Shown piece by piece: positions 1-12,100 of a DNA stretch of 64,000 nt. The notes under the pieces are model-generated. The model was not told where the DNA came from and did not search any database. It was given only the letters and a program-made list of their open reading frames with translations. The stretch spans positions 8,880,017 to 8,944,016 of the forward strand of contig NC_088307.1 of assembly GCF_032854445.1 (NCBI RefSeq). Reading direction: 5' to 3'. This DNA comes from Liolophura sinensis (Eukaryota > Mollusca > Polyplacophora > Chitonida > Chitonidae). The position numbers and the translations under genes were made by a program. The stretch's first letter is position 1, and every line of letters starts with the position of its first letter.

Positions 1-540
1 TACGTACCTGTAAGGTATTACACTTAAAAGCTAAAGAACCCATGTCAGTGAGTGCATTTCAGTGAAGCACTTCATTTCAAAGTCATAATAAAAATACCCA
101 ACATCATGGTTGTAATTTTAGACATAAGCTGAGGAAAGATTTAAGCACAGTTCATATGCATGTAAACAGTTAAGTGTACCGGTAACTTATTTATGTACAT
201 ATTCTAAAACAAAATTGTTTGTTTAAATGCATTATTGATAAAGTGTAGTGGAAAAGTTGTGATGTAAGCACCACCAAGCTATGTATTTGATTTCATACAT
301 AAATGTTTAACTCACCACCTGTCCCTACAATAAAGGCAACAGATTCACACAATTTGACTGATTAACAAATTACAAAGGTTATCCATATTGTGAATTGTAC
401 TGTTTTTTTTTTTGTTTTTTTTTTTTTGGTGGGTCTGGGAGTAGACATCATTCCTAATTTTCACACCTAAATTTTTGATCCTTGAAATTAAAAAAATCTG
501 CAAACAAGACAGCCCAAAGTCAACATTAACATTTAAAACT
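1..540. other. AT-rich non-coding stretch with a poly-T tract
   Basis: I see no coding signal on either strand. A nearly pure T tract at about 401-427, broken by one G, is the only distinctive element; it could be the A-tail of a minus-strand retroposon, but no element body is recognisable next to it. Confidence 0.5.
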
Positions 541-1475
541 GGTTTTCAGTCGGTGTTTGTACTGCACAGTGAGAAATCGGTCTCTGGAGTGCATTAATTT
601 GAGTTTACATACATGTACTGTTGTACGTGAAGACCTGTATGTAAATAATAGAACCTTGTGTTCAAGTAGATATCCAAAATTCATTTCTGTCGGTCATTCC
701 ATCTATTTTGTAAAAAGAGACAAAACCATACAAATCTTGTCCCATGGTCCCAAAGCCGAAGCAAAGAAGTGATGTTTGATTCATGATTTCATCTTGAATG
801 TTTGTTTGTCGAGTAAACCTTGTCGGTGTTCTGTCAGAAACATGTGGTTCAAGTTTCCCCGCGAAGCTGTGAGGCACGATAGGACAAGTCATCGTCAGAA
901 ATGGGCATTGCACATAACATAGTACAACAGTTCCCAAACCTCAAGGTGCTCAGAACGGTCACAGGCAAGTGGTAGGATTACAGATTGCCACAAACACTGT
1001 CAGCAATACCACCAGTGATCTCTTAAACCGGCTGACCAGGACCAGCTTTGAAATGACACCCAGCTGTCCACTGACAATTAAGAGCAGTTTACAATTTTAC
1101 TTTGCTGTGGAAAAGCTTGATAAGATGGTAGTAGCCTGCGGTATGTGAACAAATACCCGCCGGAGCTCCCCGCCGGCTACCGGCTTGAAATGAAAACCCT
1201 GTATCAGGTAGGGAACACTACAGAAGTTCCAAATGCGGATAGGAGAATATCAATGTTTTTGTGGACGGACCTCTGTCAATGTTTGTTAGACGTTGTTTCA
1301 TTAGCATACAACCTCTACTTCATTAGGAAATCTGAAGAGCAGTATCATATACATTGAACATGAAAGACCACCAGACCATGGAAGGATTCATTCCTAGTAC
1401 ACAGGCAAAGATGATATGTCCGGCCGGCTCACTGGGTCAGCTGAACAAGCTGTTCCTCCTTCTATCATAGTATGC
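540..1475 (+). pseudogene. possible decayed coding remnant, unidentified
   Basis: Several adjacent stretches translate into protein-like sequence but in different frames. One, at about 920-1134, contains the residues LLNRLTRTSFEMTPSCPLTI followed by a short run to FAVEKLDKMVVACG. The next, from about 1145, begins NKYPPELPAGYRLEMKTLYQ. A third, at about 1360-1470, begins NMKDHQTMEGFIPS and ends at a TAG. Frame changes between them without good splice sites suggest an old retrocopy or transposon fragment rather than a working gene. An upstream segment (WFKFPREAVRHDRTSHRQKW) faintly recalls the FP...W spacing of THAP zinc fingers, but the cysteines are not evident. The family is not recognised and the whole stretch could be chance. 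Confidence 0.22.
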
Positions 1476-2261
1476 CCCCCTTCACCCTTACCCGCCTGTT
1501 ACACAGACGCCTAATGGCCACATCGTAAAACTAGACCTAGCGCTAGGTAGGCCTCTACACTATATATACCGTGTATAGGTAGTTTGTAATGACAGCCCAT
1601 TGGGTATCTACTATAAGAGGTGTCATGAGCTGGGCAGAGGCCCTTAGCTAGTTAGGGCATACAATGGGCAATATATATAAACTTGTCCCATAGATGGCTG
1701 CCATTGCAAACCTTCTATAGTAGTACTTAGTGTATATCAGCCTCATGTTACTGTGTGCCTATGCCCCGTTAGTGTTTGTCTTCGACTGTTTTTTGCAACT
1801 TTACCAAGTGTCGGCCAATACAGGAGTGAATGTAACCATCCTTCAGCGTCATGGACAAAATGGCCGTCCAATTCTGATAGACAGGTCGGAAGTTGGGGGG
1901 TCACGTGACCACCCTTTCGTGTCTAAAACAAAATGGACACCCCGATGATGACTACGGAGAGATGACTATGACTACAGAAAAACAAATTATTTGGTGCCCA
2001 GCAGTAGTGCTCTTGTACAAGATGACTGAACGGCTACAGGCCTTACCAGAGGCTCAGCAGAAGAAATCTCTCTTCGCACCAATGGTCCTGGCTCTTAGGA
2101 TTGTTTGCTCTCTTAGCTCTGTCTTGCTCAATCTCGTCTGGTCTTCTCTCCTTTAATGGCTATGGCTGACCCGGTTTTATAGGCACACACTCTCCTCCTT
2201 ATGAAAACGGGGACAAAACCTCTGAAAGGCTAACTGCAATAAAACACATAAAATGAAATCC
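1476..2261. other. intergenic stretch with a CACGTG-containing motif
   Basis: No gene is supported. The stretch contains short palindromic AT segments (about 1560-1575 and 1670-1680), a CACGTG core near 1903, and an 87-codon open frame at 1893-2156 that I do not recognise and regard as chance. Confidence 0.4.
1881..1936 (+). repeat. 56-nt repeat, inverted partner at 3731-3787
   Basis: This segment, with its central TCACGTGACCACCCT and terminal CAAAATGG, reappears as a reverse complement at 3731-3787 with several substitutions. The pair brackets the SPOUT1 promoter and first two exons. It may be a promoter-type motif, a short dispersed element, or the remains of terminal inverted repeats. Confidence 0.6.
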
Positions 2262-2764
2262 TATAGTGTCAGGTTTTTAAGTTTTCTTTCACACCAATAC
2301 AATCCGATGCAGATCAATCACACAACCATGAGCCGTGAGGAAATTAAATCCCAGCAAAATAGGATCTCTAACAAAAGCAACCACAACATCCAATACATAG
2401 GCCTATGGATCACCCATATCTCAATCTTAAAGTCCTTAACTACCTCACCCACACAGCTACCCACAGGGAAAGCTCCACTTAAGTTGATACTACTTGTCAC
2501 TGTGTAGCAGGCAGCTACCTTCTTATACAAATCCCTATTAAGGTTAGTCGTTTCAGAGGCTGTATCTTGGACAACCCCTGCTCGGCAAACTCCTAATTTA
2601 GCTGGTATTACCATAGACCAACCTACACCAATCGACCGCCCTGCTTCTAAGTCATGGGATCGACTCAGAGCCTTTATTATTAGGGGTGCCAAATCGCCCC
2701 AAGTTGGCCGACCGTAAAGCACAATTCCCACTGACAACACCCTCAGCGGACTTCGGAACCTCAC
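2262..2764 (-). pseudogene. retroviral-type aspartic protease relic, copy A
   Basis: A 148-codon minus-strand frame (2318-2764) carries QDTASETTNLNRDLYKKV, which resembles the DTGAS active-site region of LTR-retrotransposon proteases with the glycine lost. Just after its end, in another minus-strand frame, lies ILLGFNFLTAHGCVIDL, which matches the family's second signature (ILGxDFL..HGxxID). The two halves are therefore out of frame. The 2262-2648 part is nearly identical to 42.79-43.18 kb on the + strand, so this is a dispersed repeat. Identification rests on motif pattern only; the element class (Ty3/gypsy or another retropepsin-bearing element) is undecided. It is certainly non-functional as read. 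Confidence 0.55.
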
Positions 2765-2899
2765 CCTGATATACCCCTACCTCCCTTTCCAGCTCAAAAA
2801 AAAAAACCCTGCTGGCTAGAACTCCTACCAAGTAATGTCCTTTGACCTACACCCACCTTGGTAAACTTCCCAAGTCTATTAAAACTCTGCTCAAAACGA

Positions 2900-3025
2900 T
2901 CCGCTACCTTATCCACAAACTCCTCATCCACGTGTCCAAGAAGCCTGGAAACTTCGCAAGACGGAAGTTACGTAAGGTAGTCTTGCACACGACACCACGC
3001 CAAGCTTACCAACAACAGCGCTAGT
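2900..3025 (+). promoter_or_regulatory. SPOUT1: likely SPOUT1 promoter and 5' UTR
   Basis: The 126 bases before the start codon hold a CACGTG E-box (2929-2934), an ETS-type CGGAAGT (2962-2968) and an overlapping palindromic TTACGTAA (2968-2975). No TATA box is seen, as expected for a housekeeping promoter. The transcription start cannot be placed from sequence. The motifs are short and could occur by chance; the call rests mainly on position. Confidence 0.4.
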
Positions 3026-3106
3026 ATGTCGGGCTTGTCTTCAGAGGAAGACGATCACATTTCGCCAAAAAGACAAAAACTAACCAAATCTGAGGACACT
3101 CTAGCT
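3026..3106 (+). CDS. SPOUT1: SPOUT1 exon 1 (residues 1-27)
   Basis: Starts at ATG 3026 and ends before a GTATGT donor at 3107, phase 0. It encodes an acidic, serine-rich N-terminus ending in a short basic patch (SPKRQKL). This exon is the least conserved part, so the start is inferred from frame and position. Confidence 0.75.
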
Positions 3107-6100
3107 GTATGTCATTGTGAATTGCTCTCCGTTTCATTTGTTGGAAGATTTACATGTATGTTATGTGGATTTTGACATCAGCGTGATTCAAACAAAGCCA
3201 AACTTAACCTTGTTTACATCATGTTATGTCCAGTTTTCGTAAACATGCTTTTTCTGTTATATATTTCAAGCCTGACCATATGTTTATTAAATTTCCTGTG
3301 TATTAAGTGCTGGAAGGATGTATATATTAGAATTGTGGATGGATTGAGTGAATCCTATTTATTGTCCTTGATGTTATTTCAGAAGTTAAGCCACATCGAC
3401 TGGAAAAAGTTGAAGCAAAAAAGTAAGTTTAATAGTTTATTCTGCAACATTCTGTAAGGTAGATCAGAAGCTAGAGACCACATGATCTCCTTAGTAACAA
3501 ACGGCGTGGATGGAGAAAACGGCCCTCCCAATTTTATTGCATAGGAAACTAGCTATTTTTGAATCGCTGTCAGCGATCTTGTATGCGTTGAATTTGTATA
3601 ATTTTCAGCTTTCCAGATAGTCTGAGTATTTCTGCAGAGCTTGTGTGCTGTTATTTTGTACAATTATGTCTTCCTGGTTGCTAGCAATGTGGCAAACAGT
3701 AATCTTTCCCCAGTGCTTCAACATTGGGCGACCATTTTGTTTCCGACATGATAGGGTGGTCACATGACCTCCATCTTCCAACCCGTCCTAGGGAATCAAC
3801 AGTCAACACACCTGACTTGACAAGAAGGGTATTGTAGTAAATACTGGTGTAGATTTAAAGAAGAAGGAAAATATGTGACAATATGAGATTTCCCTGATGT
3901 TAGGTTTGGCTAGTAAGTGTGCGACTTCATCTCTGGTAATTGGGATATTACATATAAATCCCAGCGCACACGGACAACATTTATTGTTGAAAATGGGATC
4001 ATCCAGACAATAAAAATCCTCGAAATTTACTTGTGTGCAGGTAACGCAACAAGAATTCCTTACCCTAGGAAACTTAATCCAAAGATTAAGCTTGTATAAT
4101 ATGTAATATCCAGAAACAGATGACCTGGGCACCAGATTTTGCTTGTGCCAGCAATCTGGGATTTGCGAGATCAGTGTTGTCTCAATAAACCAATCAGCGT
4201 CTATGGAATGCCATGTTTGTGCGGTCACACGATCTTGAACATATTACGTGACTGCCCTTTGCTGCTGGAATCTTCAAAAATGGGCACCAAATGTTGCTTG
4301 TGTGTGGTTCACAACAATTGTTGTCTGGGCCTCTGTGGCCAAGGTGGTTAGCGCTCTACCTTGGTGCAAAGACCCAGAAAAGGCTCGCAAATATGGTCGC
4401 TGTGAGTTCCAGCTTATGGTGGCTCCCTGTCTGGACATACATGGAAAGGTCTACCGCCAACAACCTGCGGATGGTTGTCGTTTTTCCCTGGGTTGCTTTC
4501 ATATAAATGTAATATTCTTGAGTATGGCGTAAAACATCAGTCAAATAAATAAATGTTATTTATGTGTGCTAGGCTTGATGTAGCACACAGCACCAGTCAC
4601 ACAGACTTCCACACGGACAATTTCACTAAAATAGTTCAAACCCTACCTCACATTTGGTATGCGTTGATTCCCTGAGTCATCCAAAGTGTAGTTATGTCAC
4701 AGCCAGAATAGGTAAACCATCTTTTAACAGTAATCTAGCCATGTAAACTTTTGAATCGAGCAAGGCGAACCAGCATCTGCCATGTTTGGAATTCGAGCAA
4801 TTCACAAGGTGTCTGTTTAATCATGTGCGATTACTAATGATAAAATCCAGTGTTCAGACTCAGTATATGCTTGTCTGTACTCTTGGCTGAGCTGAGCAGG
4901 TGTGTTGAGCTATGTCTGAACATTAACTGTTTATTATATTTGTCTAGGTGTGACCAAATTTAGGATAGATATTGTGCATCTATAACAACTTGCTGACCAC
5001 TTTGGTGACCTAGCTGGTTAGGAGACCCCAGGATCAAGCCTGGGTCGGATCATATCGAAGACTTTGAAAATGGTATTTGCCTCACTTAATTAGTGCTCGG
5101 CACTGAGAGGCTAGAGCAAGGAAACAGGATTGATTGGCTGGGTGTCAGTATTGTGTGACTGGGTGGGGTTTCATGTCTGGTGCCATCGGCATGACACTTA
5201 AGTGGCAGCAGCACTTTGGCAGCACAGACTCACCCTGCCACAAGAAGACACAATATATGTACACATGCTTAAATGACTCTTCGTTGTCATATGACAGAAA
5301 AATCGTTAAGTACAACACGTTGGTAATTGGTTTCCCATGAGCTCAGTCCAGTTTCCTCCCACCATAATGCTAGCCACTGTGGTACAACTGAAATATTATT
5401 GAATACCGCGTAAAAATACCAATTAAATAAATAAACAAATCTCTCTTTTTGTGGCCATTTCCAAGCCTACCCACATATCATGTATATTAATTACTGGTTT
5501 TTTGCAGAGAGAGAAGAGAAGCGAAAATGGAAAGAGCAAAAGTTGCTGAGGAAGTTGGAGAGAGCAAAGCAACAGGAAGTTGAAGAATCTTCCAAGAAAG
5601 AGCAAGAAGAGGAGAAGGAAAGGTTGAAAAAAGTTTTTGGTGAGTCAGATGTTGTTGTACGTGTATAATGAGCGAGTCAGTTGTGAAAAAGTAACTGTGA
5701 TAAATTTAACTTCATAAATTATGAAGAACTCAACTGAAAATTGCATGTTATGAAGTGGGGGAAAAAACACCCCCTCACCAGGTACCAGTAGTTTATTAAG
5801 GATATGCCAACTTGTGCTCTCAACCATTTTGTGGACAAAATCACATTTTTATAACCATGCTCTGTACTCAGTAATTTTAGTTATACAGTAACGAGGTCAA
5901 AGGATGCAGAAATATATAAGCTTGATAACGTTCATATATTCTTGTATCCTGTTTGCTGAGTAACTGTGTTAGGAATATATCCCTCAGAAAACCCATCATT
6001 TCAACTCAGGAGGCCGGTCTTTCGGCTAATCATCGGTACAAGCCAAACAGAGGCATATGGCATTAGAAGCAGGATTCAGAAATATGCATGCCATCATGGT

Positions 6101-9100
6101 GACAGTTGCTGTGAAATGAAACTGGACTATTTTGTCTGTAGTGGGATAAATGTACTGTCACCAGAAATTTGTGTGGGAGTGTATTTTTAGAGGAAATGAG
6201 GAGGTCTTAAAATGTTACTGTTTTCAGTAGTACATCATAATCATTCTACCTTCCGAACAAATGTCAAAAAAAAACATTCTAAGGTCAATAGAAATGTCAG
6301 AATTGGACAGAATGGGTAGCTTAGTCATGGGCAAAATGGGTAGCCTAGTCATGGGCAAAATGGGTAGCTAAGTCATGTGCAAAATGGGTAGCTTAGTGAT
6401 GGGCAAAATGGGTAGCTAAGTTATGGGCAAAATGGGTAGCTTAGTGATGGGCAAAATGGATAGTTTAGTCATGAGCAAAACGGGTAGCTAAGATCATGGG
6501 CAAAATGGGTACCTTAGTAATGGGTAGCTTAATCATGGAGAATATTTTAGGTCAGATACTGTAATTATGTGTACTTTCTGCAGGTGGAAGTTACAGACTT
6601 ACCTGAATCTAGATTGCTGGTACCTCTGGTGCCCAGTTGCAATATAGTATGTTGTAAAATTATTAAAGGGCCTCTTCTTGCCCTGCCATCATGAGTGTTG
6701 TGAATGTGTGTATGCATGAGGGACTCAAGGAAGGGTCTTTTGTAAAACCTGTCCAATACCCTCTACCCAAAATCCTGATTGTTGTCAACTAAATTGAAAA
6801 ATTCTCAAAAAAAATATTGAATTATATAATTGTTCACGTTGATTTCAGGTAGAAGTTACAGTCTGTCCATAGCCTTACCTGGCTCTATCCTCGATAATGC
6901 ACAGTCACCGGAACTCAGAACTTACCTGGCTGGACAGGTAATCTCATTCACTTTAGTCAGTAAAGAGCTTTTGAAATCTTCTGATGCGTCATGGAGGTAT
7001 GAATGTAGGGGGACACAACCTGGGAACTCACATCGCACAGTGGACAATTCCAACACAACACGCTGTTTCAGTGTACATCTTTACAACAACAACAGTGACA
7101 TTCCTAGGCAAAATGACGTCGCCCCAAAGTTATGGCAGAATGTCATCATTTTTTAGTAATGTTAGACACCTATACCCACCCAAGAACATTATCCGAATTC
7201 CTAAATCTTTTCGCATGTGAAAGATCAATTTTCAATGCAATTAATACATGTTTTTAATTTGATTTTGGAGACAAAACTACATTGGTTGGAATGACCAATT
7301 GCATGGCCTCACAAAAAGTATAATTTTATCAGTCTCTACAGAAAAATGCCCTCAGAAGTTGCTTGAATAAACACCTTGCAACCATGCGAAAAGGTTGAAG
7401 CATTACAGTAGTTTTCTTCATGTACATTGTTACCATCCCTGTGATAAAACTACCAGATTGACCCTGCCATGATGTAAAACAATGAGGTCATGTCACATGG
7501 GGACATCGATCAATTCATCACCTCTCTAAACACGTAGTTTAAATTGGGGGCTGTACATTCCGTGAGGATTAGTCTGTTTTGGTAGTCCATACAGCCTGGC
7601 ATTGCACACTTTCATTCTAGAACTTTTATGTGGTACGTGGGAAGGTCTGACAGCAACCTGTGGATGGTCGTGAATTTTCCCGGGCTCTGTCCAGGTTCCT
7701 CCCACCATAATGCTAGCCGCCATTGTATAAGTGAAATATTAATGTAAAACAACACTTGTAAATTATGTATGACCTGTGAGGTATTACTAAAAATTAGGGG
7801 GATGTAAGCAGTTTTACATGTAGCGGTTACAGTGGTTTTTTTTTTTTTCATTTTTTTTTCCCATTTGTTTATGTATTAATTTATTTGTAGATAGCAAGGG
7901 CTGCTGCTGTTTTCAACGTGGACGAAATTATTATTTTTGATGAGACGGGCAGCATAAACAGGTAGGTTTTGATGGCCCTGAAAAGTGTTTACCTGGTAAT
8001 GTTGAACTATATTTCTGTATCTATCTATGATATACCGGTAAGTGAAAACCGGTATTCATCATTAGTCCAAGTAGGTCAGTTGAACATTTTCTTCAATATA
8101 AATATAGTTTTACCACTAAAGAGGAATCCTCTAATTATAATTTTAGTGTATAGTTCTCTGGTTGTAATGAACATACTGTCATTTTAATAGTTAAAGTCAG
8201 TAGTTTAATAGTGTACTGTTCCAGTTGTGACCATTAGACAAATTTTTTGTACTAGAAAACCTTCAATTTAAAACATTGCTTGTTTTTTGGTGTATCAGTG
8301 TCTATAGCTCTTTGGTTGTGGTGTAAAGTTCTTTATTTGAAGTCTGTAGTTCTCTAGCTGGATTCTGTAGTCCTTTACTTGACGTGTATAGCCCTGTAAT
8401 AGAAGTCTGTAGTTCTGTAGCTGAAGTGTATTGTTCTGTAATAAAAGTCTAGTTCTCTAGCTGAAGTGTAAAATTCTGTAATAGAAGTCTGTAGTTCTGT
8501 AGCTGAAGCCTTTAGTTCTGCAGTTGAAATCTATAGTTCTGCAGTTAAAATCTGTAGTTTTGCAGGTTGAAGTCTATAGTTCCTTTGTTGAAATCTGTTG
8601 TTTCTTTAGTTTAAATCTTTAATTTCCCAGGTTGAAGTCTGTAGTTCTGTAGTTGAAATCTTTAGTTTTGTAGTTGAAGTTTATAGTTCTGCACTTAAAG
8701 TCTGTTGATCTGCAGTTGATATCTGTACATGTAGCTCTGCAGTTGAAGCCTACAGTTCTGTAGTTAGAGTCTATAATTCTGCGATTGATGTCTGTACATG
8801 TAGTTCTGCAGTTGAAATCTAAGGTTCAGCATTTGAAGCATATAGTTCTGCAGGTGAAATCTATGGTTTTGAAGTTAACGTCTATAGTTCTTCAATTGAT
8901 GTCTATGAGTTCTGTAGTTCTGCAGTTGAAGTCTGTATATGTAGTTCTGCAGCTGAAGTCTAAATTTCTGCAGCTGAAGTCTATAGTTTTGTAGTTCATG
9001 TCTATAGTTGGCTGTACATGGGAAGGTCTGCCAGAAACCTGCGGGTTGTTGTGGGTTTCCCCAGTTTCTTCCCACAATAATGCTGTCCGCTGTCATATAA

Positions 9101-12100
9101 GTGAAATATTCTTGAGTGCAGCGTAAAACACCAATGAAATAAATAAATATAGTTCAGTTGAATTTGTGCCGTGTCAGTTCAAGTTGAAGTCTGTACTTGT
9201 AGTTCTGCAGTTGAAGTCTGTAGTTCTGCAGTTGAAGGATCTCAGAGAAGTTAGGCATAGGTATTGTATACAGTCTTTGTAATAGCAAGTGCACATGTTT
9301 ATGAAGAATAACATCATTCATACCAGCTCTTCTTTGCAAACAATACGATTTGAAATTGATGAGAAATTAGATAGTCATACCATATGTTAAAATTTACCCA
9401 GGAGCACTGAGGGAGAATTTCACGGGGTGGGCAAAAAGGGCAATGCCAATGTACAGATTGCCAGGATTTTACAGTACTTGGAATGCCCACAGTATCTGAG
9501 AAAGTGTCTCTTCCCACAACACAAAGACTTACAGTATGCAGGTGAGTTTGATGGAAACATTGAGTATGTGCAGGTGAGTTGGATGGAAACAATAAGAATG
9601 TGCAGGTGAGATGGATGGAAACATAAAGAATGTGCAGGTGAGTTGGATGGAAACATAAAGAATGTGCAGGTGAGTTGGGTGGAAACAATAAGAATGTGCA
9701 GGTGAGCTGGATGGAAACATAAAGAATGTGCAGGTGAGTTGGATGGAAACATAAAGAATGTGCAGGTGAGTTGGATGGAAACAATAAGAATGTGAAGGTG
9801 AGCTGGATGGAATCATAAAGAATGTGCAGGTGAGTTGGATGGAAACATAAAGAATGTGCAGGTGAGCTGGATGGAAACATAAAGAATGTGCAGGTGAGTT
9901 GGATGGAAGCAATAAGAATGTGCAGGTGAGTTGGATGGAAACATAAAGAATGTGCAGGTGAGCTGGATGGAAACAATAAGAATGTGCAGGTGAGTTTAAT
10001 GGAAACATTAAGAATGTGCAGGTGACCTGGATGGAAACATAAAGAATGTGCAGGTGAGCTGGATGAAAACAATAATAATGTGCAGGTGAGTTGGATGGAT
10101 ACAATAAGAATGTGCAGGTGAGTTGGATGGAAACAATAAGAATGTGCAGGTGAGTTGGATGGAAACAATAAGAATGTGCAGGTGAGTTGGATGGAAACAA
10201 TAAGAATGTGCAGGTGAGTTGGATGGAAACATAATGAATGTGCAGGTGAGTTGGATGGAAACAATAAGAATGTGCAGGTGAGTTGGATGGAAACAATAAG
10301 AATGTGCAGGTGAGTTGAATAGAAACAATAATAATGTGCAGGTGAGTTTGATGGAGACATAAAGAATGTGTAGGTGAGTTGGATGGAAACATAATTAATG
10401 TGCAGGTGAGTTGGATGGAAACATTAAGAATGTGCAGGTGAGTTGGATGGAAACAATAAGAATGTGCAGGTGAGTTGGATGGAAACATAAAGAATGTCCA
10501 GGTGAGTTTGAGGGAAATAATAAGAATGTGCAGGTGAGTTTGATGGAAACATTAAGAATGTGCAGGTGAGTTTGAGGGAAACATTAAGTATGTGCAGATG
10601 AGTTTGAGGGAAACATTAAGTATATGCAGGTGAGTTTGGGGGAAACATTAAGAATGTGCAGATGAGTTTGAGGGGAACATTAAGAATGTGCAGGTGAGTT
10701 TGAGGGAAACATTAAAGAAAACATGAATTAAAAGATACATGATGTTGCCTAACATTTAGAAGTGCAAAAAGCTCACCTTTCTTCTTGGGGCGTAAAAATG
10801 GCTTTTACAGTTTTTAAAATGTCTTCTTTTTTTGGGGTGTCAAAGAGACAAAATGTGAATCCTGTCCAGTTTCATTGTCGGACACTTTGTTTATACTACG
10901 TCATACTACTTCCTGTGAAGCGAGACTGTTATATACCTCCGGAAGCAGGAGAGTCAGACGATAGCTCAAGCGAGCACGTGTTGATATCGTGGTGAAATTT
11001 GTCTTGTATAGTCCGGAATAAAAGTAGTATTGCATAGTTAAAGAACAGTGTTTATTGAAGTAATTTAGCGGAGTATCACTGGTAGCAGTACAGCGTGAAA
11101 TGGCAACTAATTACAAACAGCCTCCACGGTTTGACGACCAGACAGCCTTCGAGACGTGGACAAACGAAGTAGAAATATGGCGTCGGGTAACAGATTTACC
11201 AGCCGAAAAACAAGCCCTGGCACTTTCACTATCTTTATCAGGAAGGGCCCGAGAAACAGCTATGGAACTGCCTGCTGACGAATTAGCCTCAAGAGGTGGT
11301 ATGGACATTTTGTTGACATAATTAAAAACTGTATTTCAGAAAGAGATTAAAGACGCATCATACGAAGCCTACTCCAAATTTGACACTTACCGAAAATCTA
11401 CCGATCAGTCAATGACAGAATACATAATTGGATTTGAACAATGTTACAATAAAGCCAGAAAGTTTGAAATGACTTTGCCAGATGCAGTTCTCGCCTTCAA
11501 GCTGTTAGACAGTGCAAACCTGTCTCACCAAGAACGACAACTTGCGCTTAGAGCTGCTACAGACTTAACATTTGATGCAATGAAAGGGTCCTTAAAACGA
11601 ATTTTTGGTAATGGCTCAAATTCAGACACCCGTTTTGAAGGAATTCAAGTTAAAACTGAGAGTGCTTTTCACACACAGAGAACCCCCAAGCAAAATAAAC
11701 AAGCATTTAACTCCACTCAAGACATAAGGACCCAAGAACCATTAAAAGGAACTAACCCCTTGAACAGATTTGGAAAGCGTTCTCGGTGTGCAATCTGTCA
11801 AAGTACTTACCACTGGGCCAAAGACTGCCCTCATAGAATACAGGGAAATGTTAATATAACGGAGATTCAACCAGAAGACACAGAAAGTTGTAACAATACA
11901 CTTTTTGCTAAAGAGACCGGACAGGAATGTGAGGTTGAAGTTTTTATGGCTGAAGCAAGCTCAGCTGCTGTAATTGATACCGCATGTACAAGAACAGTGT
12001 GTGGTGCTACATGGCTTGAGGATTATATATCAAAACTTGAAAATCAGCAGAAAATTATACAAACTGAAAACAGTGTGAAAAAGTTTAAGTTTGGGGATGG

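Noticed and set aside
2253-2507. 84-codon plus-strand frame over the protease relic, and its counterpart at 42939-43133
   Set aside because: It is antisense to the more convincing protease motifs and shows no recognised domain.
3803-4228. 141-codon minus-strand frame in SPOUT1 intron 2
   Set aside because: No family resemblance, no splice-compatible neighbours, low-complexity hydrophobic ends; likely chance.
9314-10488. Minus-strand open frames of 348, 319 and 110 codons with SNSPAHS/CFHPTHLH repeats
   Set aside because: They arise because all three minus frames of the 32-nt splice-donor repeat lack stops; period 32 residues equals three units. No gene structure supports them.
10849-10853. 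Five-base target-site duplication of the copia element
   Set aside because: Left flank CAAAA and right flank AAAAT share only AAAA; a full 5-bp duplication is not demonstrated.
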